In this document: one piece after another, positions 1-8,419 of the stretch
Layout: each line of letters starts with the position of its first letter
How positions within the stretch are numbered: the first letter of the stretch is position 1
Assembly (NCBI RefSeq): GCF_900114605.1
Contig: NZ_FOTP01000003.1
Location: forward strand, 833,501-897,500
DNA length: 64,000 nt
DNA from: Bradyrhizobium sp. NFR13
GTDB taxonomy: Bacteria > Pseudomonadota > Alphaproteobacteria > Rhizobiales > Xanthobacteraceae
Direction of reading: 5' to 3'
Notes under the pieces: model-generated
Told to the model about the DNA's origin: nothing
What the model saw: the letters and a program-made list of their open reading frames with translations, nothing else
Databases searched by the model: none
Made by a program: the position numbers and the translations under genes

Positions 1-4
1 CCAT
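1..4 (-). CDS. Extreme 5' end of an off-window leftward gene (start codon only)
   Basis: On the minus strand an ATG lies at 4-2, with an AGGAG Shine-Dalgarno sequence at 16-12, a spacing of seven bases. Bases 17-147 to its right are AT-rich compared with the rest of the window and hold no ORF, as expected of a promoter region. The product cannot be known because only the start codon is inside the window. Confidence 0.45.
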
Positions 5-147
5 CCCAGTTCTCCTGAAAACCAATTTCGTAATAAAATAAAATTGTCCGACAACAACCATAAAATGTCAAATTAAATCACTCAACCTTACGCAGCATCA
101 TTGAAATCGATGGGATTCTTCTGCGGTTCGTTACTTGCGACGCACCG

Positions 148-891
148 CTACTTCTGCGCTAGATAATCGAACGCCACGTCGCCCAGGCCCAGCGTCAGAT
201 CGCACTTGAAGTGCAGCGCGGACACAACCTCTTTCACCGGCAGCCGCGCCACATCGGCGAGCGCGTGAGGAAACAGCCCGAGCGCGGCGGGGCCGGTCCA
301 GGCTTCCTTCAGATTGATCTCTTCCAGGTGATAGCGCACCAATTCGCAGATGCGCGGCGAACCGTCCACATGCGGGATGATCTTCAAAATGAAGTTCGGC
401 ACCTGCAGCGCGTGCATCACCGTGGCATGATCCACCGGCCGATGCTTGTAGCCCATGGTGCCCGACGCGCAGAGCACCGAGCCGTAATGCAGCGTGCCGA
501 CCAGCACATCGCTCTCCACGGCGATCTTTGGCGTCGCGCGCTTCTTCGGAAAGCCCCAGAGCTCGCGACCGCCAGCGATCGGCGCATCGTCGTCGAGATA
601 CATCGAGTGGATATAGACGCCCTCAACGCCATTGAGGCGCACCGGGATCGCCTGCCCGGTTTCGGTGTAGTCGCCGAAGCCGGTGGAATCCGGCATGCGG
701 ATGAATTCGTACTTCACGATATTGTCGACGATTTCGAGCGGCTCCGGCACGACGGCCTGCAGCGCTTCCATGTCGGTACGATAGCTGATGATGAAATATT
801 CGCGGTCGTAGAATTTGTAGGGCCCGGGCGGAAACGACGGATTGGTCAGCGGCATCGAATAGGCGTTGCGTCGGACGTCATCGATCTTCAT
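148..891 (-). CDS. adc: Acetoacetate decarboxylase
   Basis: Predicted 247-residue acetoacetate decarboxylase, which converts acetoacetate to acetone and CO2 through a Schiff base on lysine. The motif ELWGFPKK at about residue 110 contains the family's catalytic lysine pair, and the length matches characterised enzymes (about 244-247). The ORF runs on upstream to 1056, but that part is Arg-rich and unlike the family, so the internal ATG ([11 protein letters not shown]) is chosen. The gene stands alone, with no CoA-transferase or 3-hydroxybutyrate dehydrogenase beside it. Some homologues act on other beta-keto acids, so the substrate is inferred. Confidence 0.9.
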   Translation of the reverse strand: MKIDDVRRNAYSMPLTNPSFPPGPYKFYDREYFIISYRTDMEALQAVVPEPLEIVDNIVKYEFIRMPDSTGFGDYTETGQAIPVRLNGVEGVYIHSMYLDDDAPIAGGRELWGFPKKRATPKIAVESDVLVGTLHYGSVLCASGTMGYKHRPVDHATVMHALQVPNFILKIIPHVDGSPRICELVRYHLEEINLKEAWTGPAALGLFPHALADVARLPVKEVVSALHFKCDLTLGLGDVAFDYLAQK

Positions 892-970
892 GTGCAGCCC
901 CTGTGATCTTGTTGCCGGGGAGTATGGGGGCGGCATGTGAAATGAGCGAGACCAGATTGCGGGCAGCGCC

Positions 971-1300
971 TTACTTCGTCGTGATCGGCGGCGCGACCTT
1001 CTCGGCTGGCGCGGGCGGCAGCGCCGGTTTGACGCCGGCATCGCGCGCTTCCGCATCCGGGCGGGCCGGCTGCGGCGGGGTCTCCTGCGGACGCTGGCCG
1101 GTTGTCGCCGGCTCAGACGGTACTGCTGGCTTGCTCTCGGCGCCCGGCGTCGACTGCAGTGGCGGCGTCGCCTGCGCCAGTCGCGCTGGCGGCGGCGTCA
1201 AAGTGAGTCTTGCCATGACCGAGGTCGACATGCCGGACAGCGCTGCGAGCGCTAAGGCCGCGAGCACGAGCTGTTTCCGAGGCACGTATATCTTCGTCAT
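971..1300 (-). CDS. Small exported Pro/Ala-rich hypothetical protein
   Basis: A 109-residue protein. It starts with a basic n-region ([10 protein letters not shown]) and a hydrophobic stretch ([13 protein letters not shown]) ending near SVMA, a likely Sec signal peptide. The rest is low-complexity Pro, Ala, Glu and Thr, with no recognisable domain. It is probably periplasmic and unstructured. I do not recognise the family. The ATG at 1300 is preferred to the upstream ORF start because it places the signal peptide at the N terminus. Confidence 0.55.
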   Translation of the reverse strand: MTKIYVPRKQLVLAALALAALSGMSTSVMARLTLTPPPARLAQATPPLQSTPGAESKPAVPSEPATTGQRPQETPPQPARPDAEARDAGVKPALPPAPAEKVAPPITTK

Positions 1301-1369
1301 GGCATTCACCGCTATTTGTCTGCGGTGACAACGGGGCCCGGCCCGCAAGGTTCCCGTACCAGAAAGTCG

Positions 1370-2086
1370 TTAGTCCTTGGTACTGACGTCCCAGGTCGCA
1401 TTGCGCACGCCGGGCAGCACCTCGAGTTTGGCGGCGACAGCGTCCAGCTCTTTGGGATCGACGGCGGTCGAGACCAGCGTGGCCACGATCTCCTGCTGGG
1501 TCTCGCTCTGCTCGATGACATCGACATCACCGACGGGATACTTCGCGGCTTCCAGTGCTTCCTGCAGCCGCTCACGCATGTCGGAGACGACTTCCGGCGA
1601 AACCGCGAGCCGCACATAGTAAGTCGCTTCGGAGGACTTCGCGTCCAGTGGCGAGCGATTGATCGCATTGACCAGCGGCCGTAGCAGCGTGTTGCCGGCC
1701 AGCACGAAGACGGTCAGCGCGATTGCCTGCGCGATCATATCCGCGCCGGCGCAGGAGCCGACTGCGGCCGACCCCCACAGCGTCGCCGCCGTATTGAGGC
1801 CGCTGACATTAGTGCCTTCTTTCATGATCACGCCGGCGCCGAGGAAGCCGATGCCCGAGACCACATAGGCGATGACGCGGACAGCACCGTCCGCGTCGGC
1901 CAGTTGCATCGCAAGATCGACGAAGGCCGCGGCCCCCACCGCCACCAGCACATTGGTGCGCAGGCCCGCAGTGCGTTGGCGATATTGCCGCTCGGCGCCG
2001 ATCAGCGTGCCCAGCACAAAGGCGGTCGCCAGGCTGAGCAACGTGTCGAGAAAGTCGTAAGTCTGAAATGTCGCCAGAAATCGCAT
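1370..2086 (-). CDS. MgtC/SapB family membrane protein
   Basis: A 238-residue MgtC-family protein. The N-terminal half carries several hydrophobic helices and the family signature LGTLIGAERQYRQRTAGLRT at about residues 23-42, followed by the VGAAAFVDLA and GIGFLGAGVIMKEG segments. The soluble C-terminal part (from about residue 150) resembles the small ACT-like domain of longer MgtC proteins. Members are linked to growth in low magnesium and to control of the F1Fo ATPase in pathogens; the role here is inferred. The gene is single and separated by 117 bases from the WD40 gene. Confidence 0.88.
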   Translation of the reverse strand: MRFLATFQTYDFLDTLLSLATAFVLGTLIGAERQYRQRTAGLRTNVLVAVGAAAFVDLAMQLADADGAVRVIAYVVSGIGFLGAGVIMKEGTNVSGLNTAATLWGSAAVGSCAGADMIAQAIALTVFVLAGNTLLRPLVNAINRSPLDAKSSEATYYVRLAVSPEVVSDMRERLQEALEAAKYPVGDVDVIEQSETQQEIVATLVSTAVDPKELDAVAAKLEVLPGVRNATWDVSTKD

Positions 2087-2203
2087 GATGCCTGCATGCG
2101 TACAGGAAGTGACGGGCGGATGACAATGCCGCCTCGCACCGACCATTGTGAACTCCCTCTCCCCTCTAGCGAAGCTTTTTCGCACCGGGGGAGAGTGAAA
2201 GAG

Positions 2204-3223
2204 CTACAGTTCCAGCAGCCCTGCGTCGCCGTCCTGATCGGCGAAGGCGAGCAGCGTGCCCTTGGCATTCCAGGCCAGCGCGCTGACGGGTTGCCCCTTG
2301 TTGGCGCGTATCAGAATCTCCGCACCGTCTGTGATGCGGACCATCAGGATGGTGCCATCGCTGTAGCCGGCAGCGAGGATGTCCTGCTTGGGATGGCAGG
2401 CCACCATGGTGACCTTGGCCTTGAGCGGCGCAAGCATTGCCGGCTCCTTGCCCATCGGACCGTCCTTGCTCGCGAACGGCCAGATGATGACCGTATCAGC
2501 GCCCGAGGTCGCCAGACCCTTGCCGCCGGCGCTCCAGGCGATGGAGCGGACGCGCGCGGGATAACCGGTCATGCGCATGTGCTTGCCGTCGACGAGACGC
2601 CAGCCATGCAGCGCCGGCTCATGCATCGCGGTGACCAGAAACTTGTTGTCCGGGCTGAAAGTCACGCCGAGATGCGAACCCGCCCATTCCAGCACTTCGG
2701 CATTGCCGGCCATGTTGGGAAACCACAGCGTCACGCCGTTGTAATGCGCGATCGCGAGCCGTAGCCCCTTGGGTGCGAATGCAAGGCCACCGACGGTCGA
2801 TGGCACCTCGAAGGATTTCACCTCCCCTTTCGGCGCTTGCACGAAGGCCGTCTTGCCCGCCGACCACGCCACTGCGCCATCAGGATGCAACGCAACGCTG
2901 TCGATCCAGCGCCGCTTGGCGTCGGTCGCGAAGGTCGAGACCGCACCCTCGCGATCGAGCACAACCACCTTGCCGTCGTCACAGCCCATGACGATGCGCT
3001 TGCCATCGGAGGTCGAGCACAGGATGCCGCCGAACGCGACCTCGACCGGCGATGTGGCGCCGGCCGGATCGACCAGCGTAACCTTCTCCTCGACGCCGAC
3101 GAACGCCGCCTTGTCGCCGAGAAAATGCACAGCGGTGACACCCGCACCAATGGCCACCGGCACGACACGGTCGGTTACCGAGACGATGGATTCCTGCTCC
3201 TGCAGTGGATTGAAATCGGGCAT
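2204..3223 (-). CDS. WD40 repeat protein co-operonic with the COG0523 GTPase
   Basis: A 339-residue protein built almost entirely of WD40-like blades, for example the GH/WD-type stretches around SPDNKFLVTAMHEPALHGW, SAGGKGLATSGADTVIIWPF and HPKQDILAAGYSDGTILMV. No signal peptide is seen, so it should be a cytosolic beta-propeller scaffold. Its ATG overlaps the stop codon of the upstream GTPase gene as TGATG, which implies translational coupling and a joint role. The site lies at the end of the zinc-starvation operon, so a part in metal-protein assembly is inferred, but no molecular function is known to me. Confidence 0.85.
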   Translation of the reverse strand: MPDFNPLQEQESIVSVTDRVVPVAIGAGVTAVHFLGDKAAFVGVEEKVTLVDPAGATSPVEVAFGGILCSTSDGKRIVMGCDDGKVVVLDREGAVSTFATDAKRRWIDSVALHPDGAVAWSAGKTAFVQAPKGEVKSFEVPSTVGGLAFAPKGLRLAIAHYNGVTLWFPNMAGNAEVLEWAGSHLGVTFSPDNKFLVTAMHEPALHGWRLVDGKHMRMTGYPARVRSIAWSAGGKGLATSGADTVIIWPFASKDGPMGKEPAMLAPLKAKVTMVACHPKQDILAAGYSDGTILMVRITDGAEILIRANKGQPVSALAWNAKGTLLAFADQDGDAGLLEL

Positions 3224-4275
3224 CAGGATGGGATGACTTTTTCGAAGCCGTCGCGGATCAGCTGCTCAGGCAGGTCGCGACCGATAAAGACGAGACGGCT
3301 CTCGCGCTTCTCGCCATCCTTCCACGGCCGCTGGTGATCGCCTTCCAGCATCATGTGCACGCCCTGGAAAACATAGCGGTCATCATCGCCCGAGAATGAC
3401 AGAATGCCCTTGGAGCGGAGGATCTTGCCGCCTTCCTTGGCCATCAGGTCCTGCAGCCACGGCATGAAGCTCGATGCGTCGAGCGCCTTGTCGGTGCGCA
3501 GCGACAGCGATTGCATGTCCTCGTCGTGATAGTGCTTTAACCCGTGGCCGTGGCCGTGGTCATGATCGTGGTGGTGCTGGCCGTGATCGTGGTCATGGTG
3601 ATGCTCGTGACCGTCATCTGCGCTGAGAAATTCAGGCTCGATCTCCAGAATACGGTCGAGATCGAAGGCCCCGCGTTCCAGCACGTCGGACAGTTTCACC
3701 TGCGCGCGCTCGGTCTTGTGCAGTTTCGCATAGGGATTGATCGCGCGGATGCGCGCCTCGACTTCGGCGAGTTCGGGCTTCGACACGAGATCGACCTTGT
3801 TCAGCACAATGACATCGGCGAAGGCGATCTGGTTCTTGGCTTCCGGCGCGTCCTTGAGACGGTCGCTCAGCCACTTGGCATCGGCCACGGTGACGACCGC
3901 ATCGAGCCGCGCATGGGCCTGCACGTCCTCATCGACGAAGAAAGTCTGCGCCACCGGCGCGGGATCGGCCAGGCCAGTGGTCTCGACGATGATGGCGTCG
4001 AACTTGCCTTTGCGCTTCATCAATCCGTCGAGAATGCGCACGAGGTCGCCGCGCACGGTACAGCAGACGCAGCCGTTGTTCATCTCGAACACTTCTTCGT
4101 CCGCGCCGATGATGAGGTCGTTGTCGATACCGATCTCGCCAAATTCGTTGACGATGACCGCGTATTTCTTGCCGTGGTTTTCCGACAGAATGCGGTTCAG
4201 CAGCGTGGTCTTGCCGGCGCCGAGATAGCCGGTCAGCACGGTCACGGGAATTTTGTTGGCAGTCGCTTCAGACAT
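3223..4275 (-). CDS. COG0523/CobW-family GTPase, putative zinc metallochaperone
   Basis: A 350-residue G3E-family GTPase. Walker A is GYLGAGKTTLLNRIL near residue 15. The metal-binding GCVCC (CXCC) motif lies at about residue 70, and the NKVD guanine-specificity motif is present. A His-rich segment (residues about 220-250, HEHHHDHDHGQHHHDHDHG and onward) precedes the C-terminal CobW_C domain. This architecture is typical of zinc-regulated ZNG1/ZigA-type chaperones that deliver scarce zinc to client enzymes. ATG at 4275 has GGAG five bases upstream; the GTG two codons earlier is less likely. It sits 62 bases after znuA, consistent with Zur control. Confidence 0.92.
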   Translation of the reverse strand: MSEATANKIPVTVLTGYLGAGKTTLLNRILSENHGKKYAVIVNEFGEIGIDNDLIIGADEEVFEMNNGCVCCTVRGDLVRILDGLMKRKGKFDAIIVETTGLADPAPVAQTFFVDEDVQAHARLDAVVTVADAKWLSDRLKDAPEAKNQIAFADVIVLNKVDLVSKPELAEVEARIRAINPYAKLHKTERAQVKLSDVLERGAFDLDRILEIEPEFLSADDGHEHHHDHDHGQHHHDHDHGHGHGLKHYHDEDMQSLSLRTDKALDASSFMPWLQDLMAKEGGKILRSKGILSFSGDDDRYVFQGVHMMLEGDHQRPWKDGEKRESRLVFIGRDLPEQLIRDGFEKVIPS

Positions 4276-4337
4276 GATCACTCCGGCGGGGTCTTTTTCA
4301 GGGACTTGGCAGCGCCGGCAGCAGGGGTGCCCCTGCG

Positions 4338-5228
4338 CTAACTGGTCAGCGCGCTCGTCAGCGCCTTTATATTGTGCCTGACCATGTCAATGTAAGTGGG
4401 TGCATCGCCGTTTTCGGCCGTCAGGCTATCGGAATACAGCGTTCCGCCGATTTTTGCCCCGGTCTCGGCGGCGATCCGGCGCATCAGCCGGGGATCGGCG
4501 ATATTTTCCAGAAAAACAGCCGGAATTTTCGAGAGCTTGAGCTGGGTGATGATGACGGCGATATCCTTGGCGCTGGGCTCGGAATCCGTCGAAACGCCCT
4601 GCGGCGCAATGAATTCGATGCCATAGGCCGCCGCGAAATATCCGAAGGCGTCATGGGTCGAGATAACCTTGCGGCGGGCCTTGGGAATGCTGGCGACAGC
4701 GGCCTTCACGTCATTATCGAGGACAGCCAGCTTCGCGAGATAAGCCTCAGCGTTCGCCTTGTAGGCGTTCGCACCGGCCGGATCGGCTTTGGCCAGCGCA
4801 TCGCGAATGTTTGCGACGTAGAGCTTGGCATTGGCCACCGACTGCCAGGCATGCGGATCTTCGTGAGAGTCGAGCTTGCGCGGTGCGATGCCCTGGGTTG
4901 CGGTGACCACCGTCGCCTTGCCACCGGATGATTTCACCAGACGCGGCAGCCAGCCTTCAAAGCCGAGACCATTGACCACTACGAGCTTCGCATCGGCGAT
5001 CTTTTTCGCGTCAGTCGGAGACGGCGTATACACATGTGCATCGCCGTTGGGGCCGACCAGCGTGGTCACAGCGACTCGCTCCCCTCCGACATTGCGTACG
5101 AAGTCACCCAGGATGGAAAAACTGGCAACGATGTGGATCTTGTCCTGTGCACGCGCGGGAAGGATCACGCTGAGCAGCGATAGGGCAGCACAGAGAACGA
5201 ATACGCTGGATTTCCGCAAGACTGACAC
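4338..5228 (-). CDS. znuA: Zinc ABC transporter, periplasmic solute-binding protein
   Basis: A 296-residue cluster A-I metal-binding protein with a Sec signal peptide (cleavage near LPARAQD). Likely ligands are the His in DAHVYTP, the His in EDPHAWQ, the His in STHDAFGYF and the Asp in LYSDSL. A His at the third position (Glu in manganese-type PsaA) points to zinc. Unlike enterobacterial ZnuA there is no His-rich mobile loop between the first two ligands. A GTG start is used, with GAGG seven bases upstream, and the gene follows znuB by two bases. Confidence 0.88.
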   Translation of the reverse strand: MSVLRKSSVFVLCAALSLLSVILPARAQDKIHIVASFSILGDFVRNVGGERVAVTTLVGPNGDAHVYTPSPTDAKKIADAKLVVVNGLGFEGWLPRLVKSSGGKATVVTATQGIAPRKLDSHEDPHAWQSVANAKLYVANIRDALAKADPAGANAYKANAEAYLAKLAVLDNDVKAAVASIPKARRKVISTHDAFGYFAAAYGIEFIAPQGVSTDSEPSAKDIAVIITQLKLSKIPAVFLENIADPRLMRRIAAETGAKIGGTLYSDSLTAENGDAPTYIDMVRHNIKALTSALTS

Positions 5229-5230
5229 AA

Positions 5231-6100
5231 CTACGCCTCAAGATGACGGCCGGGGAATAACTGCCTCACCAAGCCACTGACATTGCCGAACAAAACCGAA
5301 AATACATACAGCACCGCAGCAACCAGGATGATCGCGGGGCCGGACGGCACCTTGGTCTGGAATGACAGCACCAAACCGACGTAACCGGAGATCATCGCGC
5401 TCGCGACGGAGATCATCATCATCCCCGTAATATCGCGCGACCAGAACCGCGCGATGCCCGCCGGCAGGATCATCAGGCCAACCGCAAGCAGTGTGCCGAG
5501 CGCGTGAAAACCGTTGACAAGATTGACGACGACCAACGCAAGGAATGCGAGATGGGCCGGCGCACCGGCACGCGAGACCGTGCGCAGAAACACCGGATCG
5601 ACGCATTCGATCACCAGCGGGCGATAGATCACCGCCATCACCACCAGCGAGATCGTTGCGTTGAAGGCGATCACCAGCAGCGTCTGGTCGTCCAGCGCCA
5701 GAATGTTGCCGAACAGCACATGCAACAGATCGATATTGGTGCCGCGCATCGAGACGATGGTGACGCCGACTGCCAGTGATACGAGATAGAAGGCCGCAAG
5801 CGACGCATCTTCCTTGATGACGGTGACGCGCGACACCAGACCTGCCAGCAGCGCGACGGAGAAACCAGCAATCAGGCCGCCAAACGTCATCGCGAACAGA
5901 TTGAGCCCAGAGAACAGGAAGCCTATGGCCGCCCCCGGCAGGATGGCATGCGCCATGGCATCGCCCACAAGGCTCATCCGCCGCAGCATCAGGAAGACGC
6001 CGATCGGCGCACCGCCAAGTGCCAGCGCGACCACGCCGGCCAGCGCGCGGCGCATGAATTCGAAATCGAGGAATGGCGCGATCAGCGCATCGTAAAGCAT
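5231..6100 (-). CDS. znuB: Zinc ABC transporter, membrane permease
   Basis: A 289-residue ABC-3 family permease with about eight hydrophobic helices. The N-terminal MRRALAGVVALALGGAPIGV and GDAMAHAILPGAAIGF segments are typical of ZnuB/MntB, the latter holding the conserved SHA-like coupling region. It forms the transmembrane channel for the ZnuA-bound ion. The gene lies five bases after znuC and two before znuA, a compact leftward transport operon. Confidence 0.9.
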   Translation of the reverse strand: MLYDALIAPFLDFEFMRRALAGVVALALGGAPIGVFLMLRRMSLVGDAMAHAILPGAAIGFLFSGLNLFAMTFGGLIAGFSVALLAGLVSRVTVIKEDASLAAFYLVSLAVGVTIVSMRGTNIDLLHVLFGNILALDDQTLLVIAFNATISLVVMAVIYRPLVIECVDPVFLRTVSRAGAPAHLAFLALVVVNLVNGFHALGTLLAVGLMILPAGIARFWSRDITGMMMISVASAMISGYVGLVLSFQTKVPSGPAIILVAAVLYVFSVLFGNVSGLVRQLFPGRHLEA

Positions 6101-6105
6101 GGCGA

Positions 6106-6864
6106 TCAGGCCGCCCGCGAATGTGCGGCATCGACGACGCAGGTGCCCGCGCCATCGTCGAAGGCCTCACACATGCGCCGTGCTTCGAGCAGGTTATCCG
6201 CCGTCAATACCTGCTGCGTTGCACCCCAGGCCACCGAGCCACGCGCCAGCAGCAGCGTGTCCGGGAAATGCGCACGCACCATATCCATATCGTGCAGCGC
6301 CGCCAGCACCGTTCGCTTTTCCGCGTGCCAGTGACGAACCAGCGCAATCAGATCCGCCGAGGTCTTGGCGTCGATGGCATTAAACGGTTCGTCGAGCACG
6401 ATCACCCGCGCATCCTGCAGCAGCACGCGCGCGAACAGCATGCGCTGCATCTGGCCGCCGGATAGTGTGCCGATATTGCGGTTCTCGAAACCGTTGAGGC
6501 CGACAGCAGCCAGCGCCTGCGCGATTTGCGCGCGCGCTTTTTTGCCGAGGCCACCGAAGATGCCGGTGGTGCGCCACAGGCCTGTGCCGACGAAATCGAA
6601 TACCGAAATCGGGAACGTCCGGTCGATATCGACGCTCTGCGGCAGATAGGCGATATCGCGCGCCTTCAACCCACCCAGCATGATCGCACCGGTCAGCGGC
6701 TTCAGAATGCCGACGATGCCGCGAAACAACGTTGACTTGCCGGCGCCATTAGGACCGACCACCGCGAGAAGGCTGCCGGCCGAGATCTCGCCATTGAGGT
6801 GATGCACCGCCGGATGCCGGTCATAGCCCAGCGTGACGTCCCGAAATGAAAGCTGCGCGCTCAT
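6106..6864 (-). CDS. znuC: Zinc ABC transporter, ATP-binding protein
   Basis: A 252-residue ABC ATPase. Walker A is GPNGAGKSTL near residue 37, the signature is LSGGQMQR near 134, and Walker B is VIVLDEPFNAID. It energises ZnuB. The ATG overlaps the stop of the preceding His-rich peptide gene as ATGA, so both should be translated together. Length and sequence are usual for the Zn/Mn subfamily. Confidence 0.9.
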   Translation of the reverse strand: MSAQLSFRDVTLGYDRHPAVHHLNGEISAGSLLAVVGPNGAGKSTLFRGIVGILKPLTGAIMLGGLKARDIAYLPQSVDIDRTFPISVFDFVGTGLWRTTGIFGGLGKKARAQIAQALAAVGLNGFENRNIGTLSGGQMQRMLFARVLLQDARVIVLDEPFNAIDAKTSADLIALVRHWHAEKRTVLAALHDMDMVRAHFPDTLLLARGSVAWGATQQVLTADNLLEARRMCEAFDDGAGTCVVDAAHSRAA

Positions 6865-7073
6865 GACGGCCTCATCGCCAGCAGAACCACCGCCCAGAGC
6901 GCTGCGGAGACCGCCAGAGCGGCACCGACACGCGCCGGCAATGTCATGCGCAGGATCGACCAGGGCGCGGGCTGGGCCGGATGCGGACTGGCAGGCCCAT
7001 GGCTGTGGGTATGACCAAGGCCGTGCGCGTGACCATGGGAGTGGTCATGACCGTGAGAATGGGAATGCGCCAT
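6861..7073 (-). CDS. His-rich small single-span protein, first gene of the zinc operon
   Basis: A 70-residue protein. The first 25 residues are alternating His, Ser and Gly (MAHSHSHGHDHSHGHAHG); a Pro-rich linker and one hydrophobic helix follow (residues about 47-66, RVGAALAVSAALWAVVLLAM). It is probably an inner-membrane protein whose His tail binds Zn2+. It is the promoter-proximal gene of the znu operon and overlaps znuC. It may supply the zinc-binding capacity that the ZnuA His loop gives in other bacteria; that is inference. The ORF extends 17 codons upstream, but ATG 7073 gives the usual N terminus. Confidence 0.75.
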   Translation of the reverse strand: MAHSHSHGHDHSHGHAHGLGHTHSHGPASPHPAQPAPWSILRMTLPARVGAALAVSAALWAVVLLAMRPS

Positions 7074-7127
7074 GAAATCGGGCCTGAGCCAATGAAACCG
7101 TGGCGCCAAAGGCACCTCGCTCAAATG

Positions 7128-7146
7128 TATGTTATATTATAACATA
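7128..7146. promoter_or_regulatory. Zur-box-like perfect palindrome
   Basis: TATGTTATATTATAACATA is a perfect inverted repeat around one central base, 55 bases upstream of the His-rich peptide start. Its GTTATAnTATAAC core has the form of Zur operators described in proteobacteria. Position and the zinc-uptake genes behind it support Zur repression under zinc sufficiency. No zur gene is inside the window. Confidence 0.85.
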
Positions 7147-7165
7147 TCGCAAGTCCGGGATCGGG

Positions 7166-7540
7166 TTAGGCGAAGTGGCGAACCAGCGCCAAGCCGGCAA
7201 ACAACCCGGCGATCGACAGCACGACCGACCCCAGCACATAAGCCGCCGCCAGCCCCAGTTCGCCGCGCTCATAAAGCAGCGCCGCATCCAGCGAGAAGGC
7301 CGAAAAGGTTGTGTAGCCACCGAGAATGCCGGTCATCAGAAACAGCCGCCATGGCTGCGAGGCCTCGCCCTTGAAAGCGAGATAGCCGGCGATCAGGCCC
7401 ATCACGGTAGAGCCGGTGACGTTGATGATGAAGGTGCTCCACGGGAATCCCGTGCCCATGCACCGCGCGCAGGTGACATTGATGACATGACGCAGGGTCG
7501 CGCCGAGGCCTCCGCCGATGAAAACCAAAACGTAATTCAT
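7166..7540 (-). CDS. crcB: Fluoride ion channel CrcB/Fluc
   Basis: A 124-residue four-helix protein of the CrcB/Fluc family, which forms dimeric fluoride channels that let toxic F- leave the cytosol. Diagnostic segments are GGGLGATLRH at the N terminus, the STFIINVTGS helix and GGYTTFSAFSLD near residue 75. It lies on the same strand as the znu operon, but the Zur palindrome intervenes, so it is a separate unit. No fluoride riboswitch was recognised upstream. Confidence 0.93.
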   Translation of the reverse strand: MNYVLVFIGGGLGATLRHVINVTCARCMGTGFPWSTFIINVTGSTVMGLIAGYLAFKGEASQPWRLFLMTGILGGYTTFSAFSLDAALLYERGELGLAAAYVLGSVVLSIAGLFAGLALVRHFA

Positions 7541-7652
7541 TGAATACCCGCCGCCCCTGATGGCCTGCTATCGTCATTCGTTCTGCCGCAGCCTGCTTGC
7601 GGCGGCAAGTCGCAGGCAGCGCGTCACCTCGCACAAATACGACAGCATAACG

Positions 7653-7682
7653 AAAAGGGCGGTAGCTCGCGCCACCGCCCTT
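7653..7682 (-). terminator. Rho-independent terminator of sodB
   Basis: Read on the minus strand, AAGGGCGGT (7682-7674) pairs perfectly with ACCGCCCTT (7663-7655) and is followed by a T-rich run (TTTTCGTT). It lies 33 bases after the sodB stop codon. Confidence 0.85.
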
Positions 7683-7714
7683 CCCACACGCCATCAGGCG
7701 CAAATTGAATGCGA

Positions 7715-8314
7715 TCAGATCGCCTTGCCGAACTGCTCGTCGACATAGTCCCAGTTCACGAGGTGATCGACGAACGCCTTGAGATAGTCGGGGCGACGAT
7801 TGCGGTAGTCGATATAGTAGGAGTGCTCCCAGACGTCGACGCCGAGGATCGGGGTCGCGCCATGGACCAGCGGGCTTTCGCCGTTGGCGGTCTTGGAGAT
7901 TTCCAGCTTGCCGTTCTTGACCGAGAGCCACGCCCAGCCGGAGCCGAACTGGCCGACGCCTGCAGCAGCGAAGTCAGTCTTGAACTTCTCGAGACCGCCG
8001 AGATCCTCGGTGATCTTCTTCTCCAGACGGCCGGGCAGCTTGTCGCCACCGCCGTTCGGCTTCATCCAGTTCCAGAAGTGGAGATGGTTGTAGTGCTGGC
8101 CGGCATTGTTGAAGAGCGCGGCATTCTTGCCGAACGAGCCCTTCACGATTTCTTCAAGCGATTTGCCTTCGAATTCGGTGCCCTTCAGCAGGTTATTGCC
8201 GTTGGTCACGTAAGCCTGATGGTGCTTATCGTGATGGAATTCCAGCGTTTCCTTCGACATATGCGGCGCGAGCGCGTCATAGGCGTAAGGCAGATTGGGA
8301 AGCGTGAAGGTCAT
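7715..8314 (-). CDS. sodB: Superoxide dismutase, Fe type
   Basis: A 199-residue cytosolic Fe/Mn-family superoxide dismutase. Metal ligands are visible as the His in EFHHDKHH, the His in QHYNHLHFWNW, and the Asp and His in DVWEHSYYIDY. The Gln in NNAGQHYNH aligns with the Gln69 position of iron enzymes, and the C-terminal region lacks the manganese-type Gln, so iron is the likely metal; cambialistic use cannot be excluded. It is a single-gene unit with its own terminator. Confidence 0.95.
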   Translation of the reverse strand: MTFTLPNLPYAYDALAPHMSKETLEFHHDKHHQAYVTNGNNLLKGTEFEGKSLEEIVKGSFGKNAALFNNAGQHYNHLHFWNWMKPNGGGDKLPGRLEKKITEDLGGLEKFKTDFAAAGVGQFGSGWAWLSVKNGKLEISKTANGESPLVHGATPILGVDVWEHSYYIDYRNRRPDYLKAFVDHLVNWDYVDEQFGKAI

Positions 8315-8419
8315 GGGTCAAGATCCGCAATAATGGGAGAGTTGGCTTAACGGGAACCCTTATAGAAGGTTCCGCCCGGCTCCGACACTCCCATCTTTGC
8401 GATCCCGATCGCTTCGCGA

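Noticed and set aside
7541..7700. Possible fluoride riboswitch upstream of crcB
   Set aside because: The conserved crcB-motif segments (GGNGATGG start and CTGATGA near the end, in order and spacing) were not found on the crcB strand.
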